Source: CAZRIP01 sp964600165 (lineage in GTDB: Bacteria; Elusimicrobiota; Elusimicrobia; UBA1565; UBA9628). From it: a DNA stretch of 26,249 nucleotides. The position numbers and the translations under genes were made by a program. Location of the stretch: the NCBI GenBank assembly GCA_964600165.1, contig CAZRIP010000046.1:1-26249 (forward strand), in the 5' to 3' direction. A model generated the notes under the pieces. That model saw only the letters and a list, made by a program, of their open reading frames with translations, ran no database searches and was not told the DNA's origin. Every line of letters starts with the position of its first letter. Position 1 is the first letter of the stretch. This document shows, piece by piece, positions 14,173 through 22,266 of the stretch.

Positions 14173-17100
14173 ATGCCGAAGGCTTTGCCGAGAGCCCTCG
14201 CCGTCCTCGCCCTCCTTCTCGCTTGTCCCGTTTTCGGCGTCGAGATCGAGCGCGTCCCCGAGTTGGCCCCGATTTCTCCGGTCACTCCCGTCGTCACGCC
14301 CGCGCTCGCGCCTCTCGAGACGCCGCAGCTCGGCCTAGAGCAGCTCGAAGGCATCCCCACTCTCCAACCGATTTCGGCGCTCGCGCCCGCGCAAACCGCG
14401 ACGGCGCAGGCGACGGCTGAAGCGGCCAAGCCCGGCGCGCTGGCCTCGGTCCAGAATCTCAGCGCGGCGATGGCGACGCCGAAAGCAAGCGACTCCTCTC
14501 GCCAGGCGAATCTGACCGCGACCTTCGACGCCGCCAAGTCCGGGTCGGGCGGCGGCGCCGTCGCCGTGGGCGACGGCGAGGGCGGCGAAGGCAACGGCGG
14601 CGGCGCGGGAGGCGGCGGCGGAAACCCGAGCCGCGGCAAGGACGACGGCGGCGGCCCGGCCTATCCCGTGCGCATGATCCGCGCGCTGGGCACGACGTTC
14701 CGGTCCGTGCTGTTCCGCCCGAACTTCCCGGTCGAGGCAGAGATCGTCCGCGCGATCGACCAGACCCAAAAGGGCGACAAGATCCGCATCTCGATCTACG
14801 AGTTCGGCAACGGCAAGACGCTCGACGCCCTGCGCAAGGCGAGGAGCCGCAAGGTCGACATCAAGATCATCCTCGACTACGCGAACGTCTTCCCGGAGAC
14901 GAAGACCGGCGGCTACACGCCCAAGGTCAGCAAGGAGATCTGGAGCCTGCTGCGCGAGGGCTTCGAGGTCCAGGCGCTCAAGGGCCTCGGCGAGTACGGC
15001 ATCGCCCACAACAAGATTTGCGTGATCCAATCCACGCGCGGCTCGCTCGGGATCTTCGGCTCCTACAACTGGAAGTGGACCGCCGAGCAAGACCACTACG
15101 AGAACGCGAACTTCACGTCCGACCGCAAGCGCATCGAGGGCCTCTACTCGTACTGGAACTGGCTGTCGGGCTTGTCGGCCAAGGTCGTTTACGACCACGC
15201 CGACGGCTCGATCGACCTCGCCAATCCGAACTGGGAGTGGCCCAAGACCGTGCCCGCGCCGCCGCAGTTCGCGCGGAGCATCGATTTCAACGGGGTCGAC
15301 CTGCCTTTCCTCGTGGTCTCCCCCGCCTCCGAGGGCGGCGCGAGCGCCGAGGACGAGCTCGTGAGCGCCTATGACGCCGCGAAAAAGTCGATCCAAGTCT
15401 CGATCTTCGCGCTGCGCTCGACCAAAATCGTCGAGGCTCTCCGCCGCGCCAAGGAAGAGCGCAAGCTCAAGACGGTCCAGGTCATCATCGACAAGGGCCA
15501 GGCGCAGTCGGACGCGTTCAAGGCCTATGCCGACTATCTCGCCTACCACGGCATCGAGGTCAAGGTGCTCGCGGGCCCCGACCCGACGGCGGATTTCCAG
15601 CTGTCGCAAAAGGACCACCACAAGTTCTCCCTGCTCGACGGGAAGCTCGTCGAGGTCGGCTCGTTCAACTACACGAAGTACGCGGCGATCGGAAACTTCG
15701 AGAACGCGCATTTCCTCGACGACGAGACCGACGCGAAGTCGTACGCGTTCATGTTCAAGCACATGTGGGAGCGCGCCGACGACCATCCGGCTCCGGCCGC
15801 CGAGCCGCGGATTCCGACGGACGAGCAGCTCGTCAAAGAAGTCTTTCCCTCGGAAACGGCCCCCACGCCGACCGATCCCGCGCCGGTCCCGGACGGTCCG
15901 TTGCCGTCGTGGCCGCGGCCGACGGCGGGCTCGGTCGCCTTCAACGGCGAGACCTACAAGGCCGTGATGACCAAGCCCGACGACGCGATCTCCCCCGAGC
16001 TCGCCAGGCTCATCAAGGGCGCGAGAAAGTCGATCCGTCTCTCCGCTTACGAGTTCAATCTTCCCGATCTGCTGGAGTCGCTGCGCTGGGTCCGCGCGAA
16101 CAAGCCCAAGGTCAAGATCGAGATCGTGCTCGACCGCTCGCACGTTTACACGAGCGGGCGCGACCACACGGGCGGCCCGCGCAAGCCGAGCCCCGAGATC
16201 ACCGCGCTCATCCGCGAGGGCTTCGACGTGCTCATCCTCAAGGGCGACCACAGCGGCATCATGCACAGCAAGTATCTGCTCATCGACGCGCCGGCTCAGA
16301 ACGTCGGCGCTCGGCTCGCCAAGGCCGCGCAGAAGCTCAGCATACAGGCGTTCTCCGGTCTGGCGAGCGCGTTCAACAGCCCGCTCTTCGCGGGCCTCGC
16401 CCAAACCCAGGCGGCCAAGGTCCAATCCGACGACGAGCAGACCGGCCTCGTCGCGCGCGGTTCTTACAATTTCGCCGTGACCGCCGAGAACAACCATTAC
16501 GAGAACATCGCGCTCACGATCGAAAAGGATCGCGTCCAGAACTATCTCAACGATTTCAAGTACAAGCGCGGGCTGGCCGAGGAAGTCGATCACGACAAGC
16601 TCGACGAGATCCTCTCGCGCACGGAGCTGCCGACGCGCAAGGGCTCGAGCCGCCAATCGGACGACGGCGACAACGAGACCGAGGCGTTCGACGACGTTCA
16701 AGCTCATCCCGACATGGCCGGCATGGACGCCGCGGAGATCGAGGCCGCCCGCAAGCCGCCGCTGCCGCCGCCGCCGCCCGCCCGGGGAATGGAAGTCGAC
16801 ATCAACGGCGAGAAGTTCCACACCGAGTACTTCTCCCCCAACGGCGGCATCATGGACGCCTGGCTGCGCGGCATCAAGGCCGCGGAAAAGTCGCTCGACG
16901 TCGCGATGTTCGGCTTCTACTCGCGCGACGTCGCCGAAGCGCTCGTCGCCGCGGCGACCGGGCAGGTCGTGACGGACAAGGAAACCCCGGTCCACATCCA
17001 AACTCTCGTCGCCGCCATCGCGGCCAAGCGCAAGACCAACAAGGACTTCCGGCTCAGGATGGTGCTCGACGCGGGCCAGGCGTCCCTCGCCCGTTTCGAC

Positions 17101-17460
17101 CGCGTGCCCGGCGACCGAACGAGCGGCACACGCGTGTCCGACTGGCTCAAGGCGCGCGGGATCGACGTCAAGCTCAACGGCGGGCCGCACTGGCGCAGCA
17201 AGACCGACCCGCGCGACCCGATGTTCGAGAAGATGCACAGCAAGTACATGATCATCGACGGCAAGTGGATCTTCACCGGCTCGTGGAACGCGTCCGATCG
17301 CGCCGAAGAGGACAACTTCGAGAACATGACGGTGCTCCTCGATCCCGCCGACGTCGCCATGATCGTCTGGGACTTCGAGCGGATGTATCTGCGCAGCCTC
17401 GCCCCCGGCGAGCGCGAGCCCGTCGACACCGGAACGGGCGCCTCTCTTCCCGGCCTTTAG
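14173..17460 (+). CDS. Secreted protein with four phospholipase D-like (HKD) domains
   Basis: A 1095-residue protein with a signal peptide (MPKALPRALAVLALLLACPVFG), a Pro/Ala-rich stretch and a Gly-rich linker up to about residue 160. Four PLD-like domains follow. Their HxK motifs are at His279 (HNKICVI), His482 (HHKFSLLD), His698 (HSKYLLID) and His1022 (HSKYMIID). Each is followed by GSxN and a [NH][YF]EN motif (GSYN, GSFN, GSYN, GSWN). The first domain lacks the Asp of HKD, and the third has about fifty extra residues, Ala/Gln-rich, between HSK and GSYN. Two HKD domains normally form one active site, so four could make two. Family reactions are phosphodiester cleavage or transfer on phospholipid or nucleic acid; the substrate is unknown. 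A second ATG at 14167 is in frame but overlaps the promoter spacing. The protein is much longer than ordinary two-domain secreted PLDs. Confidence 0.88.
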   Translation: MPKALPRALAVLALLLACPVFGVEIERVPELAPISPVTPVVTPALAPLETPQLGLEQLEGIPTLQPISALAPAQTATAQATAEAAKPGALASVQNLSAAMATPKASDSSRQANLTATFDAAKSGSGGGAVAVGDGEGGEGNGGGAGGGGGNPSRGKDDGGGPAYPVRMIRALGTTFRSVLFRPNFPVEAEIVRAIDQTQKGDKIRISIYEFGNGKTLDALRKARSRKVDIKIILDYANVFPETKTGGYTPKVSKEIWSLLREGFEVQALKGLGEYGIAHNKICVIQSTRGSLGIFGSYNWKWTAEQDHYENANFTSDRKRIEGLYSYWNWLSGLSAKVVYDHADGSIDLANPNWEWPKTVPAPPQFARSIDFNGVDLPFLVVSPASEGGASAEDELVSAYDAAKKSIQVSIFALRSTKIVEALRRAKEERKLKTVQVIIDKGQAQSDAFKAYADYLAYHGIEVKVLAGPDPTADFQLSQKDHHKFSLLDGKLVEVGSFNYTKYAAIGNFENAHFLDDETDAKSYAFMFKHMWERADDHPAPAAEPRIPTDEQLVKEVFPSETAPTPTDPAPVPDGPLPSWPRPTAGSVAFNGETYKAVMTKPDDAISPELARLIKGARKSIRLSAYEFNLPDLLESLRWVRANKPKVKIEIVLDRSHVYTSGRDHTGGPRKPSPEITALIREGFDVLILKGDHSGIMHSKYLLIDAPAQNVGARLAKAAQKLSIQAFSGLASAFNSPLFAGLAQTQAAKVQSDDEQTGLVARGSYNFAVTAENNHYENIALTIEKDRVQNYLNDFKYKRGLAEEVDHDKLDEILSRTELPTRKGSSRQSDDGDNETEAFDDVQAHPDMAGMDAAEIEAARKPPLPPPPPARGMEVDINGEKFHTEYFSPNGGIMDAWLRGIKAAEKSLDVAMFGFYSRDVAEALVAAATGQVVTDKETPVHIQTLVAAIAAKRKTNKDFRLRMVLDAGQASLARFDRVPGDRTSGTRVSDWLKARGIDVKLNGGPHWRSKTDPRDPMFEKMHSKYMIIDGKWIFTGSWNASDRAEEDNFENMTVLLDPADVAMIVWDFERMYLRSLAPGEREPVDTGTGASLPGL

Positions 17461-17464
17461 TTGA

Positions 17465-17470
17465 TATCAT
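17465..17470 (+). promoter_or_regulatory. -10-like element for the glycosyltransferase gene
   Basis: TATCAT ends eight bases before the GTG at 17479 and starts four bases after the stop of the PLD gene. It sits inside TGATATCAT, also present at 13157-13165. No -35 or Shine-Dalgarno is seen. Confidence 0.38.
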
Positions 17471-17478
17471 CGGGTCGC

Positions 17479-19050
17479 GTGACCCGAGCCGCTCGAGAGC
17501 TGGTCCTGCTGAGCGCCGCCTATTGGCTCGCCGCGCTGTTCCTGCCCGCGCTAGGCAAGAACCCTCTCAACGACGATTGGGCCTTCGGGCCGGCCGCGAC
17601 GAGCCTGCTGCCGCAGGCGGCGGCGACGCCTAATCTTCTCGTCCAAGCGCTTTGGGGCCGGCTTTTTCTTTCGCTCTTCGGCGGCGGTTACGCCGCGCTG
17701 AGAATGTCGACGCTCGCGCTCGGCTGGCTCGGAGCCCTCGCGTTCCACCGATTCCTGCTTCGCCGCCGGCTCTGCCCGGGCCGCGAGACGGCTTTGACGG
17801 CGGCGCTGCTCTTTAGCCCCCTGTGGTTTTGTCTTTCGCCGAACTTCATGACGGACGTCCCCTGCGCGGCGCTGGTCGTCGCGGCCGCGGCGGCGGCCGC
17901 GCTGGAGCGGCGCCGGGCGGGCGCGCTCGTCGCGGCGGCGGCCGTCGGCGTGCGGCAGACGGCGCTCGCCGTGCCGGCAGCGTGGCTCCTTCTCCTCGCC
18001 TTCGAGCGGCGGCTGAGCGCGCGCTCGGCGATCGAGATCGCGGCGCCTTCGGCGGCCGTCGAGCTCGTCTGCCTTTTTTGGCGCGCGGGGGCGCCCGCCG
18101 TGGCTCATCCCTTGCTTTTCACGCCGGCGATCCTCCTCGCGCGCGCGGCGACGGGCCTGCTCTATTGCGGCCTCTTCGCCCTGCCCGCGGCGGCGGCGTT
18201 CTGGCTCGACGAGCCGCGCAAGAGGCTCCGCGCCCTTTCTCGGGGAGAAAAGATCCGCCTGCTGCTGCTCGGCGGCGCGCTCGCCGCGGTCGCGGCGCTC
18301 GCCGGCGCCGGGCTGCCGCCCGACGCGCGCTCCTTCTTCGACTGCAATTACCTGACGGAGAACGGCCTCGGCTGCTGGGACCTCCAAGGCCTTCATCCTC
18401 CGATGATTTTGGGATCGGGCCTCTTTTGGGCCGCGCTCGGCGCGCTTTGCGCCGGGTCGGTCGCGACGCTCATGATCCCGCGGCAAAACCCCGCCGCGCG
18501 GCGCTTTTCTTTCCTGTGCGCGGCCGCGTCCTTGGCGGCGTTTCCGGCCGCGCGCTTCTTCGACCGCTACTTCTTGCCGCTCGTCCCCGCGGCGTTATGC
18601 CTGGGCGCCGCCGCCGTCGGGACGAGCGCGCGCTCGCGCGCCGGGCTCTGGGCGGCGACGGCCGCGCTGGGCTTTTTCGCCTGGGCCGGGACGGCCGATT
18701 CCCTGCGCGCCTCGGCCGCGGCGTGGACGCTCGGCGAGCGCGCCGTCGCGCGGGGCATGGCGCCCGAAGAAGTCCGAGCGAGCATGACTTGGTGCTGGGC
18801 CCATGAATGGCCGTCGCGCTTCGAGCAAGAGCGCCGGCGCGCCGCCGAGCCGGGCGTCGATCTCCCGATGAGCTGCTTGAGCGACCCGGCCGCGGTCGTG
18901 TCGATGAAGGAGAGCCTGATCCATCCTCTGCCGGTGCTCGACTCGCAGGATTACTTCTCGCCGCTGCGCATGAGCCGCGTGCGCTTGAACCTCTACGAGA
19001 GGCGGCCCGCCGAGAAGGCCGGCGGCAAGTTTGCTAAGATGGCGCCATGA
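17479..19050 (+). CDS. GT-C fold membrane glycosyltransferase-like protein
   Basis: A 523-residue integral membrane protein with roughly ten hydrophobic helices. After the first helix comes LNDDWAFG, an acidic pair in the first extracytoplasmic loop, which is where ArnT/PMT-type GT-C glycosyltransferases (family 39-like, Pfam PMT_2) keep their catalytic Asp. Another loop has SPNFMTDVP, also a familiar place for a conserved acidic residue in this group. The C-terminal 110 residues are soluble and hydrophilic with several Cys and Trp. Enzymes of this class move a sugar from a polyprenyl carrier to lipid or protein on the outer face of the inner membrane; acceptor unknown. The GTG start at 17479 is preferred to the TTG at 17461 because the -10-like element would otherwise lie in the coding region. 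Its last four bases overlap the DUF885 gene (ATGA). Confidence 0.72.
   Translation: MTRAARELVLLSAAYWLAALFLPALGKNPLNDDWAFGPAATSLLPQAAATPNLLVQALWGRLFLSLFGGGYAALRMSTLALGWLGALAFHRFLLRRRLCPGRETALTAALLFSPLWFCLSPNFMTDVPCAALVVAAAAAAALERRRAGALVAAAAVGVRQTALAVPAAWLLLLAFERRLSARSAIEIAAPSAAVELVCLFWRAGAPAVAHPLLFTPAILLARAATGLLYCGLFALPAAAAFWLDEPRKRLRALSRGEKIRLLLLGGALAAVAALAGAGLPPDARSFFDCNYLTENGLGCWDLQGLHPPMILGSGLFWAALGALCAGSVATLMIPRQNPAARRFSFLCAAASLAAFPAARFFDRYFLPLVPAALCLGAAAVGTSARSRAGLWAATAALGFFAWAGTADSLRASAAAWTLGERAVARGMAPEEVRASMTWCWAHEWPSRFEQERRRAAEPGVDLPMSCLSDPAAVVSMKESLIHPLPVLDSQDYFSPLRMSRVRLNLYERRPAEKAGGKFAKMAP
19035..19040 (+). promoter_or_regulatory. -10-like element for the DUF885 gene
   Basis: TAAGAT, identical to the hexamer at 2127-2132, ends six bases before the ATG at 19047. 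It lies within the last codons of the preceding gene, so the DUF885 gene may have an internal leaderless promoter besides being coupled by ATGA overlap. Confidence 0.4.
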
Positions 19051-20963
19051 GATCACGCTTTCTTGCCGTCGTCGCATTTTTCGCGCTGGCCGGCTCCGCC
19101 GCCGCGCAGACCCAGACTCAAACCCCGCCGCCTACGCAGCTGCCGGTCCAAGAGCAGCCCGGCGTGATCCCACCCGCCAACTTCCAGAACTACAACATGC
19201 CGGCGCCGGGCTTGACGCCGACGTTCACGCCTTCCGCCGCTCCCTCGATTTCGCCGGCCGCGCAGCTGGCGGCCTCGCGCCAGCTCGCCCAGCTTTCCGA
19301 CGACTACTGGGACGCGCAGATGCGGATGTCGCCGTTAAACGCCACCCTCAATAATTACCCTAAGTACCACGACCGCCTCGACGACATCTCGGCTTACGGC
19401 CGCGCGGAGCAGCACCGCGAGAACCTGCGGCTCTTGGCCGCGCTCGACCAGATCGACCGCTCGGCGCTGGGCGACTCGGGCAAGATGACCTACGACGTCA
19501 TGAAGCTCACGCTCGAGCGCGCCGTCGAGGGCGAGAAGCACAAGTTCTGGGAGTGGAACGTCGACCACATCGACGGCTGGCAGAGCTTCATCCCGACCGT
19601 CGTCTCGATGGCCCAGCCGATGAAGACGGAGGATGACGCCGAGGCGCTGCTGCTGCGCATGAAGGCCTACCCCGCGTTTTTCGCGACTCAAATCTCCAAT
19701 CTTCGAGAAGGCATGAAGGAGGGCCGCGTCGCGGCCAAGGTGCCGGTCGACCGGCTCGTCGAGCAGCTCGACGACCTCCTCAAGGAAAAGCCCGAGGACA
19801 GCTCGTTCGCCGAAGCGGGCAAGCGGCTGCCCGCCGATCTCCAGGCGCTCTACATGCCCCAGATCCTGCAGGCCGTCGACACGCACGTCCACCCGGCCCT
19901 CGCGAGCTACCAGTCCTTCCTTAAAGACGAGTATTCGAAGGTCGCACGCGCCGAGAAGATCGGATTGGGCGACCTTCCCGGCGGCGCCGAGGCCTACCGC
20001 TACGAGATCCGCTACCACACGACGGTCGACAAGACGCCTGAAGAACTTCATGAAATGGGCTTGGCTGAGCTGAAGGAGATCCACGACGAGCTCTCCAAGA
20101 TCGCCAAGCGCCGCAAGTTCAAGGGCGACCTCAAGGCGTTCACGGAGTCGATCAAGAAGGACCCGGCGAACTTCTTCACCACGCGCGAGGAGATCTTGGC
20201 GGACGCCAAGTCCCGCATCGCCCTCGCTCAGGCGCTGCTGCCCAAGTATTTCGGCACGCTGCCGAAGACGGCCCTCGAGGTCAAGCCCTTCGAGGCCTTC
20301 AAGGAAAAGAACGAGCCCGGCGCGGAGTATTATCAGCCGTCGGACGATCTCACGCGCCCCGGCGTGTACTACATCAACACCTACGAGCCGGAGACGCGGC
20401 CGCGCTACGGGATGACCTCGCTCGCCGCCCACGAGGGCGTGCCCGGCCACCACCTTCAGCTCGCCATCGCCCTCGAGCACCAGGACTTGCCCGTGTTCCG
20501 CCGCCACGGCGACTTCAACGCCTTCGTCGAGGGCTGGGCGCTCTATTGCGAGCGCCTCGCCGACGAGATGGGCCTCTACCAAGACGACCTCGCCCGCGTC
20601 GGCATGCTCTCGGACCAGGCGCTGCGCGCGGCGCGGCTCGTCGTCGACACCGGCATCCACGCGATGGGCTGGAGTCGCCAGCAGTCGATCGACTTCATGG
20701 TCGCCAACACCGTCGACAGCGAGAAGGAGCTCGTCGACGAGGTCGACCGCTACACGATCTGGCCCGGCCAGGCGCTCTCCTATAAGGTCGGCCAGCACGA
20801 GATCATGGACCTGCGCAAGGAGTCCCGGAAAGCGCTCGGCAAGCGGTTCGACCTGCGCAAGTTCCACGACGACGTGCTCAAAAACGGCGCGATCCCGCTG
20901 AGCCTGCTGCGGCAAGTCATCCTGGGCCAGAGCGCCGTCGCGTCGGCCCAGCCCGGAAAATAG
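19047..20963 (+). CDS. Secreted DUF885-family putative zinc metallopeptidase
   Basis: A 638-residue protein with a signal peptide (MRSRFLAVVAFFALAGSAAA, cleaved before QTQ) and a Pro/Gln-rich linker. From about residue 80 onward it matches DUF885 (Pfam PF05960). The helical N-terminal part has LSDDYWDAQMRMSPLNAT, and the C-terminal part has the family signature HEGVPGHHLQ with His462, Glu463 and His468/469, followed by GWALYCERLADEMG with Glu502. This H-E-G-x-P-G-H-H plus downstream Glu arrangement is a variant zinc site of the gluzincin type; the usual HExxH is not present as such. Proteins of this family are annotated as periplasmic or lipoprotein peptidases, with few tested. It overlaps the upstream membrane gene by four bases, and the EamA gene follows four bases after its stop. 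Confidence 0.88.
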   Translation: MRSRFLAVVAFFALAGSAAAQTQTQTPPPTQLPVQEQPGVIPPANFQNYNMPAPGLTPTFTPSAAPSISPAAQLAASRQLAQLSDDYWDAQMRMSPLNATLNNYPKYHDRLDDISAYGRAEQHRENLRLLAALDQIDRSALGDSGKMTYDVMKLTLERAVEGEKHKFWEWNVDHIDGWQSFIPTVVSMAQPMKTEDDAEALLLRMKAYPAFFATQISNLREGMKEGRVAAKVPVDRLVEQLDDLLKEKPEDSSFAEAGKRLPADLQALYMPQILQAVDTHVHPALASYQSFLKDEYSKVARAEKIGLGDLPGGAEAYRYEIRYHTTVDKTPEELHEMGLAELKEIHDELSKIAKRRKFKGDLKAFTESIKKDPANFFTTREEILADAKSRIALAQALLPKYFGTLPKTALEVKPFEAFKEKNEPGAEYYQPSDDLTRPGVYYINTYEPETRPRYGMTSLAAHEGVPGHHLQLAIALEHQDLPVFRRHGDFNAFVEGWALYCERLADEMGLYQDDLARVGMLSDQALRAARLVVDTGIHAMGWSRQQSIDFMVANTVDSEKELVDEVDRYTIWPGQALSYKVGQHEIMDLRKESRKALGKRFDLRKFHDDVLKNGAIPLSLLRQVILGQSAVASAQPGK

Positions 20964-20967
20964 CGCG

Positions 20968-21885
20968 TTGTCGCCGCTCGCCGCGCTGATCCTCGACTGG
21001 CTGATGACGGCATTTTGGCCGATCATCGGCATGTCGGGCTTGGCGTATTACTCCGGCATGCTCTTCACGGAGGCCGGCCTCGTGATCGGCCTGGCCGCGC
21101 TCGCTCCGTTTCTCTTCGTTCGCGGCCGCTGGCGGCGGCTCTTCGACGCGTCGACGGCGCCGGCCCTGGCCGCGATGGGCTTTTTCTCGGGCCTGGCGAC
21201 GATCATCTTCATCAGCGCCCTCGCCTATACGACGCCGGCCAACGCCGCGATCATGGCCCAGATCGAAGTGCTCTACTCGGCGGCGCTGTGCACGCTCCTC
21301 CTCAAAGAGCGCATCGGCAAGGGGCAGGCCGCGGCGGGGCTGCTCGTGCTCGCTGGGACGGGACTGGTCATGGGGCACGATCTGACCTCGCCGCGCTGGC
21401 GCGGCGATCTGATGATCCTGGCGACGCCGTGGATGTATCAAGTGTCGCACGTCTTCTCCAAAAAACTGCCGCGAAACCTCGATCCCGTCGCGATCTCCGG
21501 CGGACGGATCTTTTACGGGATCCTCTCGCTGCTGCCCTTCGCCGCCTGGGCGGTCGCGCGCGGCGGCAGCTGGAGCTGGCAGCCGCGCGCGCTAGGAATC
21601 CTCGCGCTGCAAGGCGTGACGATGTCCTGCCTCAACTTCGTGCTGTGGTACCGCGCGATCGGGGGCATGGATTTGTCGAAGGCGACCGTCGTGATGCTTT
21701 CTTATCCCGCGCTGACGGTCTTGTTCTCCTGGCTGCTCGGCCGCGAGACGATCGGGCTGATCCAAGTCCTCGGGCTGTTGATCACCTTCGCGGGAGCGTA
21801 CTGGACCTCGCTGCTCGTGCTCAAGGCCCAGCGGGGCGAGCCGGCGCGCTCGCGCGTCGAGCCCGAGGCCGCGCCGGAAGTCTGA
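20968..21885 (+). CDS. EamA/DMT-superfamily transporter
   Basis: A 305-residue membrane protein with ten predicted helices in two EamA repeats. The first repeat ends with YTTPANAAIMAQIEVLYSAALCTLLLKERIGKGQ and the second with GGMDLSKATVVMLSYPALTVLFSWLLGRETIGLIQ; this paired helix-loop with the E-x-(I/T)-G signature is characteristic of the drug/metabolite transporter superfamily. Such proteins export or import amino acids, nucleotides or other metabolites; no substrate can be given. The first codon is a TTG at 20968, four bases after the stop of the DUF885 gene, with no strong ribosome-binding site, so translation by coupling is likely. A hydrophilic Arg/Glu/Pro tail of about twenty residues closes the protein. 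Confidence 0.85.
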   Translation: MSPLAALILDWLMTAFWPIIGMSGLAYYSGMLFTEAGLVIGLAALAPFLFVRGRWRRLFDASTAPALAAMGFFSGLATIIFISALAYTTPANAAIMAQIEVLYSAALCTLLLKERIGKGQAAAGLLVLAGTGLVMGHDLTSPRWRGDLMILATPWMYQVSHVFSKKLPRNLDPVAISGGRIFYGILSLLPFAAWAVARGGSWSWQPRALGILALQGVTMSCLNFVLWYRAIGGMDLSKATVVMLSYPALTVLFSWLLGRETIGLIQVLGLLITFAGAYWTSLLVLKAQRGEPARSRVEPEAAPEV

Positions 21886-21897
21886 CGTCCGATTTGT

Positions 21898-21903
21898 TAG
21901 ACT
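21898..21903 (+). promoter_or_regulatory. -10-like element for the ferredoxin gene
   Basis: TAGACT ends five bases before the GTG at 21909 and is preceded by GT, giving the same GTTAGACT seen before the PLD gene at 14159-14166. No Shine-Dalgarno is present, so the short gap suggests a leaderless message. Confidence 0.45.
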
Positions 21904-21908
21904 GAGCC

Positions 21909-22196
21909 GTGGAGAAACAACCGGTCCCCTATCGGAAGACGATCTTCGTCTGCACCAACCAGCGCGACGGCGGCCGCGTCGCCTGCGGCAATCCCGGCCG
22001 CGGCGGGCTCGAGGTCTGCGAGGCGCTCAAGCACGAGGTCAAGCGCCTCGGCCTCAAAGGGAAAGTCCGCGTGGCGCGCTCGGGCTGCCTGGACCTCTGC
22101 GAAAAGGGCCCGAACGTCTTCATCTATCCCGACGGCGAGTGGCGCTCGGGCGTGACGCTCAAGGACACCGAGGAGATCGTTCGCTCGTTGGAGTGA
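21909..22196 (+). CDS. Thioredoxin-like [2Fe-2S] ferredoxin
   Basis: A 95-residue protein from a GTG start. The sequence follows the small thioredoxin-fold ferredoxin family related to the NuoE C-terminal domain: TIFVCTNQRDGG near the N-terminus (Cys15), Cys26, then ARSGCLDLCEKGPNVFIYPDG with Cys60 and Cys64. Cys15, Cys26, Cys60 and Cys64 are the expected ligands of one [2Fe-2S] cluster; Cys37 is extra. The family includes the Aquifex and Azotobacter FdI/Shethna-type proteins and the HoxE/NuoE domains. Its electron partner is not encoded beside it. It has its own promoter after the EamA gene and is convergent with the YgjP-like gene, separated by 70 bases that hold two palindromes. Confidence 0.9.
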   Translation: MEKQPVPYRKTIFVCTNQRDGGRVACGNPGRGGLEVCEALKHEVKRLGLKGKVRVARSGCLDLCEKGPNVFIYPDGEWRSGVTLKDTEEIVRSLE

Positions 22197-22204
22197 CGCT
22201 TTTC

Positions 22205-22228
22205 TCGACTATCGCCAGCGATAGTTGA
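22205..22228. repeat. Inverted repeat (hairpin) beside palindrome copy 2
   Basis: ACTATCGC and GCGATAGT form a perfect eight-base stem around a two-base loop (22208-22225), extended by three further pairs including one G-T. The outer arms read TCGACT and AGTTGA, nearly the same as the outer arms of the palindrome that begins two bases downstream, but the centre is different. It lies between two convergent genes and has no T-run, so a rho-independent terminator is not shown, though a bidirectional hairpin role is possible. Confidence 0.6.
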
Positions 22229-22229
22229 A

Positions 22230-22259
22230 ATCTCGACTCACCCCGGGGTAAGTCGAGAT
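22230..22259. repeat. Palindromic repeat, copy 2
   Basis: A 30-base inverted repeat with 15-base arms meeting at CCCCGGGG (centre 22244/22245) and one mismatched pair. It shares 24 consecutive bases with copy 1 at 7379-7406. It lies seven bases beyond the stop of the minus-strand YgjP-like gene, in the gap between convergent genes. Terminator, REP-like element or protein site are all possible. Confidence 0.78.
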
Positions 22260-22266
22260 CGCGAAG

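Noticed and set aside
14335..17238. A 967-codon minus-strand open frame across the PLD gene
   Set aside because: The plus-strand frame holds four conserved PLD domains and a signal peptide; the antisense product is Arg/Leu/Asp-rich without motifs.
15765..17633. A 622-codon plus-strand frame overlapping the PLD gene in another phase
   Set aside because: The translation is dominated by Arg and Pro, the frame-shift shadow of a GC-rich gene, and it would run through the glycosyltransferase start.
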